Positions 6,365-14,787 of a stretch of DNA of 32,000 nucleotides are shown here, one piece after another; positions within the stretch are counted from its first letter, which is position 1; each line of letters begins with the position of its first letter. The stretch is from Palsa-1233 sp031367105 (GTDB taxonomy: Bacteria > Gemmatimonadota > Gemmatimonadetes > Gemmatimonadales > GWC2-71-9), in assembly GCA_031367105.1 (NCBI GenBank), contig JANLPG010000140.1, positions 1 through 32,000 of the forward strand, given 5' to 3'. The translations under genes and the position numbers were made by a program. The notes under the pieces are model-generated. The model made no database searches. It worked only from the letters and a program-made list of their open reading frames with translations, and was not told where the DNA came from.

Positions 6365-7240
6365 TCAGAAAATCTTTACCGTGATCCCGATCTTCCCCGG
6401 ATTCTTCTTCAGCTCGTCAATCAGGCCGTTGGTGGACTGCAGCGTCTTGCGGAGGTCGACATAGAGCCCTGAGTCGGCGGCGAGCTTGCCGAGGGTGCCT
6501 TCGCCGCGCTGAATCTTGGCGAGAAGTGAGTCCATCCGGGCCGTGGTCGCGGCAAGTCGATCGGCGAGCTGCCCGGTGGAGCGCATAGTCGAGTCGAGGC
6601 GCAGCTGCAGGGACTTGGGATCGAGTTGCGCCAGGGTAGTGTCCAGCCTGGCCGAGGTGGCCTGCAGCGACTTCATCGTGCTGTTCACCTCTGCTGTCGG
6701 GCCACCCTGCTTGTCGGACAGGTAGCGGAGCAGTTTGTCGGTGGTGGCGAGGGTATGCCGCAGGTCCACCACCAGTCCGGTGTCGAGCATCCGGTTGAGC
6801 GACGTCAGCGTCTGCGACGCCTGATCCGCGATGACAGCCCCCTTGTCGAAAATCCCCTTCTCCACCGTGCCAACGATGGTCGCCCCCTTCCCCAGCGGCG
6901 CACCACTGCCCGGATCGAAGTTCACGATGACGTCGCCGAGCATCCCGACGCTGCCGATCGAGGCCTTGGCATTCCTGGCGGGGACAATTTTTTCGCTGAA
7001 CAGGATCCCGATCCGGACCTTTCCCACCCCTTCGAATGTGATCCCGTCGACGCGCCCGACTGGCGCCCCGGAGATCCGGACCGGCGCCCCGTCCTTGAGG
7101 TTGCCGATGTTGTCGAAGAGCACCATCACATCGGGACTCTTGATACTCTTGTTCCGCAGGAACATCCCTCCGCCGACGAACGCGGCAGCGCCCAGCAGGA
7201 CGAGCAGTCCGACGGCGGCTTCCTTCTGATATGAATTCAT
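6365..7240 (-). CDS. mlaD: MlaD-like MCE-domain lipid-binding protein
   Basis: A 291-residue inner-membrane-anchored MCE protein, the periplasmic substrate-binding part of a phospholipid ABC transporter. A single N-terminal TM helix lies at about 8-27, then one MCE domain at about 35-115 (DNIGNLKDGAPVRISGAPVG and GMLGDVIVNFDPG). The C-terminal half is helical, likely coiled coil, with repeated small and charged residues (RLAATTARMDSLLAKIQRGE). It is longer than E. coli MlaD (about 183 aa), closer to actinobacterial and plastid MCE proteins with helical tails. It is the last gene of mlaE-mlaF-mlaD, 13 bases after mlaF. Confidence 0.9.
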   Translation of the reverse strand: MNSYQKEAAVGLLVLLGAAAFVGGGMFLRNKSIKSPDVMVLFDNIGNLKDGAPVRISGAPVGRVDGITFEGVGKVRIGILFSEKIVPARNAKASIGSVGMLGDVIVNFDPGSGAPLGKGATIVGTVEKGIFDKGAVIADQASQTLTSLNRMLDTGLVVDLRHTLATTDKLLRYLSDKQGGPTAEVNSTMKSLQATSARLDTTLAQLDPKSLQLRLDSTMRSTGQLADRLAATTARMDSLLAKIQRGEGTLGKLAADSGLYVDLRKTLQSTNGLIDELKKNPGKIGITVKIF

Positions 7241-7253
7241 CGGTCAGTCCCGG

Positions 7254-8000
7254 TCAGATTGGCTCATTGTCGAAGTCGCGTTCGAGGAACGCCTTGACTT
7301 CGGGAACGGTGGAATCACGGAATTCTTCGGGTGTACCGATCGCCACGATCTTGCCGCCGGTCAGCAGCGCAATCCGGTCGGCAGTCCGGAACGCGCCGCG
7401 GACATCGTGGGTCACCATGATACTGGTCACACCCAGCTCGGTATCGAGGCGCTTCACCATCGTGTCGATGATGTCGGAGTTCACCGGGTCGAGACCCGAG
7501 GTTGGTTCGTCATACAGCAGATATTTCGGCTTCCCGGCAATCGCCCGGGCGATGCCCACCCGCTTCCGCATCCCGCCGGAGAGCTCCGAGGGCATCTTCC
7601 GGGTCGTCTCGGGTGGGAGGTTCACGATCTTCAGGCACTCCAGGACCCGCTTCTCGACGAATGCACTGTCATTGTACTGCTCGGGGTTGGTGAGTCCCAG
7701 CCGGATGTTCTCGTGCACATTCATCGAGTCGAACAATGCGCCGTTCTGGAAGACATAACCGATCGTGGCTCGCAGCGTTGCCAGCTCCTTCCGCTTCAAT
7801 TTGGCCACGTGCTGCCCGTCGACGATCACTTCGCCCCGGTCCGGCCGCATCAATCCGATGATGTGCTTCAGCAGCACGCTCTTCCCGGTGCCCGAGGGGC
7901 CCAGCAGCGCGAGCGTTTCGCCCTCAGTGACGGTGAGTGTCACACCGTCGAGGACGACCTGCGCCCCGAAGCGCTTCGCAACATCCTTGATTTCGATCAT
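7254..8000 (-). CDS. mlaF: MlaF-like ABC ATPase
   Basis: A 248-residue ATPase subunit that powers MlaE/MlaD-type lipid transport across the inner membrane. Walker A is GPSGTGKS (34-41), the signature is LSGGMRKRVGIARAI, and Walker B is YLLYDEPTSGLDP. The LSGGM-KR- form is typical of the MlaF/Ttg2A family. The ATG overlaps the mlaE stop by 4 bases (ATGA), implying coupled synthesis. Confidence 0.93.
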   Translation of the reverse strand: MIEIKDVAKRFGAQVVLDGVTLTVTEGETLALLGPSGTGKSVLLKHIIGLMRPDRGEVIVDGQHVAKLKRKELATLRATIGYVFQNGALFDSMNVHENIRLGLTNPEQYNDSAFVEKRVLECLKIVNLPPETTRKMPSELSGGMRKRVGIARAIAGKPKYLLYDEPTSGLDPVNSDIIDTMVKRLDTELGVTSIMVTHDVRGAFRTADRIALLTGGKIVAIGTPEEFRDSTVPEVKAFLERDFDNEPI

Positions 8001-8785
8001 GCCTTGAGCAACAGCTTGGCGAGGACGGTATCGAGCAGCAGGATCAGTACCGATGAGGTGACCACGGCGCCGGTGGTCGACTTGCCCACACCTTCAGCAC
8101 CCTGCTTCGTGGTGTAGCCGCGGTAGCAGGAGATCAGCGAGATCGCAGCGGCAAAGAAAAATGCCTTGGTGATCGAGTAGGTCGCGTCGAACGGACGCCA
8201 GAAAATTCTGGCGCCGTAAGCGAAATCCTGGTCGGTGATCGGAAGCGCCTGCTTTGCCGCGACCCAGCCAGCCAGGACTGCCACGACATCGGCAAAGATC
8301 ACCAGCACCGGGATCATCAGGAGGCAGGCCATCACCCGAGGGATCAGGAGATAACTCGCCGGCGATCGGCCCAGCGACTCGAGCGCATCGATCTGCTCGG
8401 TGACCCGCATCGTCCCGAGTTCGGCAGCGTACGCCGCACCAATCCGGCCCGCAAGAATCAACCCCACCAGTACCGGACCCAGTTCGAGCACCACCGACTC
8501 CACCACCAGCGAGCCGACGACGTAAATCGGAATGCTGCCGGTGAACTGGTAGCCCGCCTGGAGCGCCGTCACGGCGCCAGCGAACGACGCGATCAGCAGC
8601 ACGATGAAGAGTGAGCCAATGCCGATGTTCCACGCCTCGTCGAAGGCGCGGGGGACCCAGACACGCCACTCCGGGAGTCCACGCACCAGCTCGACCATCA
8701 GGGCTGCGAAGCGGCCCACGGCAGCAAGTGCATCAAGCACGGCCCGTCCGGCCTGGTGCTGGACGCGCTGGACGAGCGTACTCAC
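7997..8785 (-). CDS. mlaE: MlaE-like ABC permease
   Basis: A 262-residue MlaE/YrbE-type permease with about five to six hydrophobic segments, for example IGSLFIVLLIASFAGAVTAL and LLLIPVLV-type stretches. The family hallmark ELGPVLVGLILAGRIGAAYAAELGTMRVTEQ is present in full, followed by IDALESLG. With MlaF and MlaD it should form the inner-membrane phospholipid transporter that maintains outer-membrane asymmetry. The start is GTG at 8785. It is the first gene of its operon and divergent from mutY, with 51 bases between the start codons. No mlaC or mlaB gene follows. Confidence 0.93.
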   Translation of the reverse strand: MSTLVQRVQHQAGRAVLDALAAVGRFAALMVELVRGLPEWRVWVPRAFDEAWNIGIGSLFIVLLIASFAGAVTALQAGYQFTGSIPIYVVGSLVVESVVLELGPVLVGLILAGRIGAAYAAELGTMRVTEQIDALESLGRSPASYLLIPRVMACLLMIPVLVIFADVVAVLAGWVAAKQALPITDQDFAYGARIFWRPFDATYSITKAFFFAAAISLISCYRGYTTKQGAEGVGKSTTGAVVTSSVLILLLDTVLAKLLLKA

Positions 8786-8799
8786 CGGTTCCCTGCTCC

Positions 8800-8828
8800 T
8801 CGACCGTGGATCATCACACCTCTATCTT
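8800..8828 (+). promoter_or_regulatory. Possible mutY promoter
   Basis: TCGACC (8800-8805) and TATCTT (8823-8828) are 17 bases apart. The -10 ends 8 bases before the GTG start, which would give a leaderless or near-leaderless mRNA. It lies in the short mlaE/mutY divergent region. Confidence 0.4.
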
Positions 8829-8836
8829 GCGCATCA

Positions 8837-9568
8837 GTGAATCCCAAGTCCAGCCCGGAGCTGCGGGCGCAACGATTGCAGGTGAAGCGTCGCCTGCTCG
8901 CGTGGTTTCGGCGCCACGGCCGCGACCTGCCCTGGCGCCGCACGCGCGATCCCTACGCCATCCTCGTATCCGAAGTGATGCTCCAGCAGACCCAGGTGGT
9001 ACGGGTCGAAGGGTACTGGACCCGCTTCCTCGAGCGCTTCCCGACCATCCACCACCTGGCCAAGGCGCCACCCCGCAAGGTGCAGGAGTCCTGGGCCGGG
9101 CTCGGCTACTATCGCCGGGCCAGCAACCTGCACCGTCTGGCGCGCGAGGTGGTGACGACCCACGGCGGCGAACTGCCACGCGATACCGCCGCACTCCGCG
9201 CCCTCCCCGGCGTGGGAAGTTACACTGCAGGGGCAGTGGCGTCGTTCGCCTTCGAACTCCCCGAGCCCGCCGTCGATACCAACGTCGCCCGGGTCCTCCG
9301 GCGAATCTTCCACCCGAAACTTACCGCTGGAGCCGCTGGCCAAAAGGTCCTCATCGCCACCGCCCGCACCCTGGTGGCTCGCCCGGGCCGCACCACCTGG
9401 ACCATCAATCAGGCGCTGATGGAGCTGGGGGCGCTGATCTGCACTGCCCGCGTGATGCGCTGCGATCGCTGTCCGGTGCGCGATGCCTGCCGGACCGGTG
9501 GCACTTACACGCTCGGTGCCACCCGCAGCAAATCGAGCGTGCGGTCAAGGTCCCGCGGCAACACATAG
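8837..9568 (+). CDS. mutY: A/G-specific adenine glycosylase MutY (short form)
   Basis: A 243-residue base-excision repair glycosylase that removes A mispaired with 8-oxoG. The general acid is E46 in SEVMLQQTQV, the helix-hairpin-helix is LPGVGSYTAGA (123-133), and the catalytic Asp is D147 in AVDTNVARV. The 4Fe-4S ligands C202, C209, C212 and C218 have the MutY/Nth spacing C-x6-C-x2-C-x5-C. The C-terminal NUDIX-like 8-oxoG recognition domain of E. coli MutY (about 350 aa) is absent; the protein ends 25 residues after the cluster. The GTG at 8837 is chosen because an upstream ATG (8756) would place the start inside mlaE. The last 64 bases overlap the convergent aminotransferase gene, so the basic tail is antisense-coded. 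Confidence 0.88.
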   Translation: MNPKSSPELRAQRLQVKRRLLAWFRRHGRDLPWRRTRDPYAILVSEVMLQQTQVVRVEGYWTRFLERFPTIHHLAKAPPRKVQESWAGLGYYRRASNLHRLAREVVTTHGGELPRDTAALRALPGVGSYTAGAVASFAFELPEPAVDTNVARVLRRIFHPKLTAGAAGQKVLIATARTLVARPGRTTWTINQALMELGALICTARVMRCDRCPVRDACRTGGTYTLGATRSKSSVRSRSRGNT

Positions 9569-10746
9569 ATGTGCGTGCTCAGTCGCAGATACTCATAGCC
9601 GTACTCTGCGATCCGGCGTGTCCGGATGCGCTCCTGCCTCAGATATTCCTGCAGCTTCGCCGCACTGATCCCGTCCATCGAGAACGCCACCATCGCCGAT
9701 CGGAACGAGGCGCGCTGGGGTGAGACAATCCTGACTCGCGGAAGCTCGCGCAAGCCATCGTGCAGCCGGGTGGCAAGCGCGCGGGTGCGCCGCTCGATCG
9801 ACGGACGGCCGATGGCCTGCTGGAAGGCCACCGCGGCACGCAACCCGCTGACGAGCGAGTCGTTGCTGGTGCCGACGTGCTCGAAGCGAGCGATCAGGGC
9901 GCTGTTCCAGTCACCCGACGCCACCAGCGGCCAGGTGGTGGCGATCCGCTCCGGATGCACCACCAGCAGTCCAGTTCCCTTCGGAGCCAGGAGCCATTTG
10001 TGGGTTGAAGTACAGTAATAATCGGCGTCGAGTGCCTTGAGGTCGTTCACCAGCATTCCCGGCGGGTGCGCCGCGTCGATCACCGTGACGATACCGCGCG
10101 AGCGCGCCCAGCGCACCAGCGCGGCGGCCGGCTGGATCATTCCGGTGGTGAAGAGGACCTGCGAGATCACCAGCACCCGGGTGCGCGGTGTGACTTCCCG
10201 CTGCCAGGCCGCGATCACTTCCCCTTCGTCGCCCGGGTCAAGCGGCGGCGAGAAGCGCTTGAACACCACGCCGCGTCGCTTGGCGAGCAGATCCCACGGC
10301 GACCGCCCACCGATATGCTCGTGGGTGGTCGCGAGCACTTCATCCCCGGGCGCGAGCTCGAGACCATTGGCGACGACACTCATTGCCTCGGTCGTATTGC
10401 GCAACACCGCGATCGAGCCCGGCCACGCACCAAGAAACGTCTCCAACTCGGCGTGCACGGCGGGAACATCGACCGCTTCCTGCCCGATCATCCGTTCAAA
10501 CGCGCGGAGATGGTGGATCGTGGCTTCGAGCACCGGCAGTGGGCAGGCGCCGTAGGTTCCCGTGTTCAGGTGGGTGCCCTCGATCACGAACTCCGCCGTG
10601 ATCCGTTCCCACGCTGCTTCATCGTCGGGACCGGGATGTTGCGGCAGTGTCCCACCGGCACGGGGCCGGAGCGTCGTGTGCGCGAGCCCGGTGAAACCAG
10701 GGATCGCGGCCGTCAGCGCCAGCAAGTCGCGGCGCGACAGGCTCAT
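9505..10746 (-). CDS. Class V aminotransferase-like PLP enzyme with Tat signal
   Basis: A 413-residue fold-type I PLP enzyme of the class V group (cysteine desulfurase / isopenicillin N epimerase-like). K250 in TSTHKWLLAPKGTG is the expected Schiff-base lysine; D224 and H227 (VIDAAHPPG) contact the cofactor. The N-terminus MSLSRRDLLALTAAIPG is a twin-arginine signal, so the folded, PLP-loaded enzyme is probably exported. The ATG at 10746 is chosen because it overlaps the preceding stop (ATGA) and starts the Tat motif. The substrate cannot be read from sequence. It is the last gene of the nadE operon; its 3' end overlaps convergent mutY by 64 bases. Confidence 0.85.
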   Translation of the reverse strand: MSLSRRDLLALTAAIPGFTGLAHTTLRPRAGGTLPQHPGPDDEAAWERITAEFVIEGTHLNTGTYGACPLPVLEATIHHLRAFERMIGQEAVDVPAVHAELETFLGAWPGSIAVLRNTTEAMSVVANGLELAPGDEVLATTHEHIGGRSPWDLLAKRRGVVFKRFSPPLDPGDEGEVIAAWQREVTPRTRVLVISQVLFTTGMIQPAAALVRWARSRGIVTVIDAAHPPGMLVNDLKALDADYYCTSTHKWLLAPKGTGLLVVHPERIATTWPLVASGDWNSALIARFEHVGTSNDSLVSGLRAAVAFQQAIGRPSIERRTRALATRLHDGLRELPRVRIVSPQRASFRSAMVAFSMDGISAAKLQEYLRQERIRTRRIAEYGYEYLRLSTHIYVLPRDLDRTLDLLRVAPSV

Positions 10747-11201
10747 CCGGTGCGGTACAGTGCGCCAGCCACCAGCGCGAGGAAGGAGCAGATTCCCCCG
10801 AGCAGGCCGGTGATCCACAGCCGGTTACGCGCGGCGTCAAATGCGGCGGCGGTCTCGCCCAGCGGTTCGAGCCGGGAGAGCTTCGCAGCGGCCGGCATCG
10901 CACCGAGCAGGGTGATCAGCGCACCGAGGAAGCCCATCCCCTGCATCATCCCCAGCCACGGGTGCGATTGCCCCGAGAGCGCGCCATACATCCGGAAGGT
11001 GAGCACCACACCCGAGGCGACCGTCAGGATCGAGCCCGGCCCCACCAGAGCGCGATAGAGCGCCGCCTGGACGTCAGCGATGCCGCCCCACAACGAGCGA
11101 TCGAGACGCTTCATCACCAGCCCGGCCCAGATCACGCCGAGGCCCCCGCCAAGCCAGGCCACGAAGGCGAAGTAATGCACCAGCCGCCAGAGGTTGCTCA
11201 C
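10743..11201 (-). CDS. Small integral membrane protein (four TM helices)
   Basis: A 152-residue protein, nearly all membrane. Four helices can be seen at about 5-28, 50-70, 84-104 and 128-148. The first contains HYFAFVAWLGGGLGVIWAGL, with a His and a Trp that resemble DUF2269/CopD-type membrane proteins, but the match is not firm. The start is GTG at 11201, overlapping the DUF2203 stop by 4 bases (GTGA); its own stop overlaps the next start. Function unknown. Confidence 0.75.
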   Translation of the reverse strand: MSNLWRLVHYFAFVAWLGGGLGVIWAGLVMKRLDRSLWGGIADVQAALYRALVGPGSILTVASGVVLTFRMYGALSGQSHPWLGMMQGMGFLGALITLLGAMPAAAKLSRLEPLGETAAAFDAARNRLWITGLLGGICSFLALVAGALYRTG

Positions 11202-11635
11202 GTTGCCACCGCCGAGGTAAACACTGCGTCAATCGGCTGGCGTCCATCGACGCCACCGGTGATCTCGTGCCAGTGCTCCACGCGTTCCTCGCCCGCGCGC
11301 CAGCAGAGGTACACCATCCGCTCCTCGCGCATCGCCGGGAAATCGACCAGTCCGCTCTCGAAGTCCTTGAAGTGGCAACCGATCTGGGTCAGTTCATCCA
11401 GACACGACTCGATCTCCCCCGCCAGCCGCCCCGCGGCGAGTCGCTGGTCGCGCGCGACATCGGTCTCGCCGGTCGCATCGACATCGGCTTGCGCCAGTTC
11501 ATAGGAGGCCACCGCCGCTCGCCAGCGCGGGTGCAGGTCGATCAGGTCGGTGACGATCCGCCGCACCAGTGGCAAGGTGGCGTTCGCCTGCTCCACCGTG
11601 AAGAGCCGGACATCGACGGCGACGGTATCGGGCAT
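11198..11635 (-). CDS. DUF2203 family protein
   Basis: A 145-residue soluble protein of unknown function. The family pattern is visible: LFTVEQANATLPLVRRIV at the start, a helical middle, then GCHFKDFESGLVDFPAM and a W/H-rich end (YLCWRAGEERVEHWHEI). The ATG at 11635 is chosen over a TTG at 11641 because GGAGG lies 7 bases before the ATG but only 1 base before the TTG. It starts 2 bases after the patatin stop. Confidence 0.8.
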   Translation of the reverse strand: MPDTVAVDVRLFTVEQANATLPLVRRIVTDLIDLHPRWRAAVASYELAQADVDATGETDVARDQRLAAGRLAGEIESCLDELTQIGCHFKDFESGLVDFPAMREERMVYLCWRAGEERVEHWHEITGGVDGRQPIDAVFTSAVAT

Positions 11636-11637
11636 TC

Positions 11638-12471
11638 TCAATCCTCCTGCAGGTCAGTCAACGCCTGCTGCATCGAGCGGTAACCCGCCTCGGCATACTC
11701 CGGGATGCGTTCCATCGCAAACGTCGCGGCGCGGTCACTCGTTGGTCGCAACCAGATCAACGGTGGGAGCCCCGGGTGCAGTTCCCAGCGCTCCCGCATC
11801 AGTTCCGTCGTGCCGGCCATCAGCCATCCAATCGCAGTATCGGCGGCTGCCACCAGCGGTGGCGGCACCTGCACTGGTGTGCCTTGCTCGTCAAATCCCG
11901 GTCCCACGTCGATCGCGATGACCAGATCGCAATCGATCGCTTCCGCCTGGCGTAGCGGCACCACGGCCCGCAAGCCACCATCATAGAACTCGCGGCCATT
12001 CACGCGCGCTGGGGCGAAATATGGCGGCAAGGAGCAGGAAGCGAGCAGGACGTCGTGGAGCGGCGCATCTTCGCCCCCGGTGCCGAACGGCACCTCGCGG
12101 CCCGTTGTGACTTCGGTGGCGGTGATCGTGCAGGGGATCACGAGCTCGGAGAAGTGCCTCGCCGGAATCATCCGGGTGATCGTCTCACGGAGCGGCGTTG
12201 ACTTGAGCAGGGCGCGGGCCCAGATGCCCTTGAACAACTGCAGGCGCTCCGGCCGCAGGACGTCGTGCTCCTTCACGCTGGCGAAGCGACCGAGAATCAC
12301 GTCGGGCGCCTCGCCGGTGGCCAGGGCGGCCGCGATGACCGCGCCCATCGACGTGCCGATCAGGTGCGTCGGCGTAATACCCGCTTCGTACAGTGCGCGT
12401 GCCGCACCGAGGTGCGCGGCGGCTTTCGCCCCGCCACCACTCAGGACGAGCACGACCCGCTCGCCGTTCAC
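11638..12471 (-). CDS. Patatin-like phospholipase (RssA/NTE type)
   Basis: A 277-residue Ser-Asp dyad acyl hydrolase acting on phospholipids or lysophospholipids. The oxyanion hole is SGGGAKAAAHLGAARAL (11-27), the nucleophile is S41 in GTSMGA (G-x-S-x-G), and the dyad Asp is D164 in YDGGL. No TM helix or signal peptide, so it probably acts at the inner face of the membrane. The start is GTG at 12471, overlapping the thioesterase stop by 4 bases. The adjacent acyl-CoA thioesterase suggests a shared role in acyl-chain turnover (inference). Confidence 0.9.
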   Translation of the reverse strand: MNGERVVLVLSGGGAKAAAHLGAARALYEAGITPTHLIGTSMGAVIAAALATGEAPDVILGRFASVKEHDVLRPERLQLFKGIWARALLKSTPLRETITRMIPARHFSELVIPCTITATEVTTGREVPFGTGGEDAPLHDVLLASCSLPPYFAPARVNGREFYDGGLRAVVPLRQAEAIDCDLVIAIDVGPGFDEQGTPVQVPPPLVAAADTAIGWLMAGTTELMRERWELHPGLPPLIWLRPTSDRAATFAMERIPEYAEAGYRSMQQALTDLQED

Positions 12472-12935
12472 TGCTTCTGATGCTCCTGCCGGTATCGCTC
12501 CGCGCCGGCGTAGCGCACCTGCTCTTCCTCGCTCTCCGGGATCAACCGCGGCACCGTCTTCGGGCGGCCGTATTCATCGATCGCCACGAAGACCACGTGT
12601 GCGGTGTGGGTGTTCCGGCGTTCGCCGGTGCTGGGTGTCTCGGTCACCACCTCCACCGTGATGTCCATCGACGACCGGCCGACGAAATCCACGGTGGCCC
12701 GGCAGGTCACCAGCGACCCGATCGGGATCCGCTCGCGAAAGTCGACTCGGTGAATCGACGCGGTCACACAGCGCGCTCCCGCGTGCCGGATGGCCGCAAT
12801 GGCCGCGGCCTGATCCACCATCGACATCAGGTTCCCGCCGAAGAGATCCCCGAGGATGTTCGACATATGCGGCATCACCAGCGTCGAGATCTCTCCGCGA
12901 GAGTAGGACATCGGACGGCTGTCAGGAATCGACAT
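12468..12935 (-). CDS. Acyl-CoA thioesterase (hotdog fold, YciA/BACH-like)
   Basis: A 155-residue hotdog-fold enzyme hydrolysing acyl-CoA to free acid and CoA. The family pattern is MPHMSNILGDLFGGNLMSMVDQ, with conserved N and D residues, followed by the hotdog core VDFRERIPIGSLVTCRA. The ATG at 12935 is preferred to an upstream TTG; it shares one base with the nadE stop (TGATG). The C-terminus is charged (SEEEQ...EHQKQ), as in cytosolic YciA-like proteins. Confidence 0.9.
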   Translation of the reverse strand: MSIPDSRPMSYSRGEISTLVMPHMSNILGDLFGGNLMSMVDQAAAIAAIRHAGARCVTASIHRVDFRERIPIGSLVTCRATVDFVGRSSMDITVEVVTETPSTGERRNTHTAHVVFVAIDEYGRPKTVPRLIPESEEEQVRYAGAERYRQEHQKQ

Positions 12936-14728
12936 CAATAGTCCACCGGACGGAGGTAATACTCGCCGATTGCGGTCTGGCTCAGCATTGCGACGCTCGG
13001 AAGCTTCCGCTTCCAGTGTGTGCTGTCGAGCCGCTGGCGCACCAGATGGATCTCTGCGGCGCTGAATCCTGCCGCACGCAGCGATCGTTCGGGGTGTCCC
13101 TGCAACAGCAGGTCAAGAATGGCGTCGGCGTGCGCGTAGGAAATTCCGAAGTCGGACTCATCGGTCTGCCCCTGCACCAGGTCGGCGCTCGCTGGCTTCT
13201 CGACGATTTCCGCGGGGACGCCGAGGTGCCGCGCGAGTGCCCACACCTGCGTCTTGAACAGGTCGCCGATCGGGTTCACTGGCGGGGCATCGTCGGCGTG
13301 CCAGGTGAAATAGCCGAGCAGGCGCTCGCTCTTGTTGCCGGTGCCGAGTGGAAGCGCGGCGTACGCCGCCGAAAGATCGAACAGCGACAGCATCCGGGTA
13401 CGTGCCATCACGTTGCCAAGTCGCGCCGGCGTGGGCACGACTCCACTCGCCGCTGCGTAGCCATCGACCGCCGCGGAAATGTCCACCGTTTTCTCTGCGA
13501 TCCCGAGCGACTCCACGACCAGGCGAGCGTGTGCCAGGGAGTCAGGGCTCGAGGTGCGGTACGGCATCCGTACGGCGATGACGTTTTCGGCGCCCAGTGC
13601 CTCCGCAGCGAGGGTCGCGACCACCGCACTGTCGACGCCCCCCGAGAGGCCGACAATTGCCTTGGTAAATCCTCGTCGGCGAGTCACCTCGTCACGCAGG
13701 AATTCGACCAGCCAGCGACGCGTAAGTTCGGGATCGATCACCAGCCGAGAGAGCGGTGCGGGAGCCGCTGCGCGCCTGGCTGGCATCGCCGCCGCTGCAA
13801 CATTCACCGGCACGACTGCTTCCGGTCGGCCCGAGAGTGACGCTCGGCGAGCCCGATCCAGCTCCTCGATCAGGTGTGGCAATCGCTGCTCGAGATCGGC
13901 CAGCAGCGGTGATCCGGCCCGCTCGCGCGCGATTTCTTCCAGGTCGATGGTGTGCTGGACCACCGCGTCTTCGAACAGCGGGGCGCGGATCAGGGTGTCG
14001 CCACCCGGACCTGCCATCACCGATCCACCGGGGAAGCCCTTCCCACCTTCGAACCCCACCAGCTGCGTCAGCGTCACAAAGACACCATGCTCCCCCGCGA
14101 TATCACGCGCCAGACGCTCCCAGCGGGCCAGTGAGCCGGGCTGCCCCGGCTGGATTTCGTCGGGGGCGATGCCGCGCGCAGGGCTGGCCGCGACCACGGC
14201 AATCAATTGCGCGCCATCGACCGCCGCGATCGTGCCGGTGAGCCCGTGCCAGGCGTCTTCGCACACCAGCATCGCGGCACGTCCGAAGCGGGTGTTGAAG
14301 GCGCGCACCTCGCGCCCCGCCTCGACGAAGCGTTCCTCATCGAAGACTCCATAAGTTGGCAGGAAGATCTTGCGATGGATGTGACGGATGCCGGCGTCTT
14401 CGCCGCCGAGGGCAATCCAGATCGCGGCATTATGGAGTCGGTCCTGCCAGCGCTCGTAGAAGCCGAGGGTGAGCTCCATCGGCGGCGCCCCGGCGCGGGC
14501 GTGCCGGTGCGACAGCTCGGCGAAGAGTGCGTCGGCGGTCAGCGCGTGTTCGCGCACACCGCCCTCGAGGAAATAGCCCGTGAGGATCGTCTCGGGCAGG
14601 CAGACCACGTCAGGTGGTTCCGGGGATGCCGCAAAGGTCCGGAACAGCTGCTCGATCCGGTCGAGATTGGCTGCTGGCGACCCCTTGGTCGGCCGGAACT
14701 GGCAGAGGGCCACCGTGATCGCAGACAT
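12935..14728 (-). CDS. nadE: Glutamine-dependent NAD+ synthetase
   Basis: A 597-residue two-domain enzyme that amidates deamido-NAD+ using ammonia released from glutamine. The N-terminal nitrilase-type glutaminase domain has the triad E46 (LPETILTGYF), K120 (HRKIFLPTYGVFDEE) and C156 (LVCEDAWHG). The C-terminal synthetase has the PP-loop GLSGGVDSA (361-369), GTGNKSE and SADLVQGQTDESDFG. The ATG at 14728 is chosen since it aligns with the family start (SAITVALCQF); the longer open frame overlaps the divergent gene. There is no Shine-Dalgarno, and TATCTT ends 5 bases before the ATG. It is the first gene of a six-gene overlapping operon. Confidence 0.95.
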   Translation of the reverse strand: MSAITVALCQFRPTKGSPAANLDRIEQLFRTFAASPEPPDVVCLPETILTGYFLEGGVREHALTADALFAELSHRHARAGAPPMELTLGFYERWQDRLHNAAIWIALGGEDAGIRHIHRKIFLPTYGVFDEERFVEAGREVRAFNTRFGRAAMLVCEDAWHGLTGTIAAVDGAQLIAVVAASPARGIAPDEIQPGQPGSLARWERLARDIAGEHGVFVTLTQLVGFEGGKGFPGGSVMAGPGGDTLIRAPLFEDAVVQHTIDLEEIARERAGSPLLADLEQRLPHLIEELDRARRASLSGRPEAVVPVNVAAAAMPARRAAAPAPLSRLVIDPELTRRWLVEFLRDEVTRRRGFTKAIVGLSGGVDSAVVATLAAEALGAENVIAVRMPYRTSSPDSLAHARLVVESLGIAEKTVDISAAVDGYAAASGVVPTPARLGNVMARTRMLSLFDLSAAYAALPLGTGNKSERLLGYFTWHADDAPPVNPIGDLFKTQVWALARHLGVPAEIVEKPASADLVQGQTDESDFGISYAHADAILDLLLQGHPERSLRAAGFSAAEIHLVRQRLDSTHWKRKLPSVAMLSQTAIGEYYLRPVDY

Positions 14729-14733
14729 CCCGA

Positions 14734-14739
14734 AAGATA
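14734..14739 (-). promoter_or_regulatory. -10-like box of nadE
   Basis: TATCTT on the minus strand ends 5 bases before the nadE ATG. The best -35-like match (GCGACA) is at a long spacing of about 19. It would give a leaderless mRNA. Confidence 0.3.
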
Positions 14740-14753
14740 CCCGGAGGAGGGCG

Positions 14754-14759
14754 TATATT
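14754..14759 (+). promoter_or_regulatory. -10-like box of the DUF442-like gene
   Basis: TATATT lies 28 bases before the ATG at 14788, a normal leader length. No good -35 match at 16-18 bases was found. Confidence 0.3.
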
Positions 14760-14787
14760 GTCGCGTCACCTACCGTGAGAGCACCGG

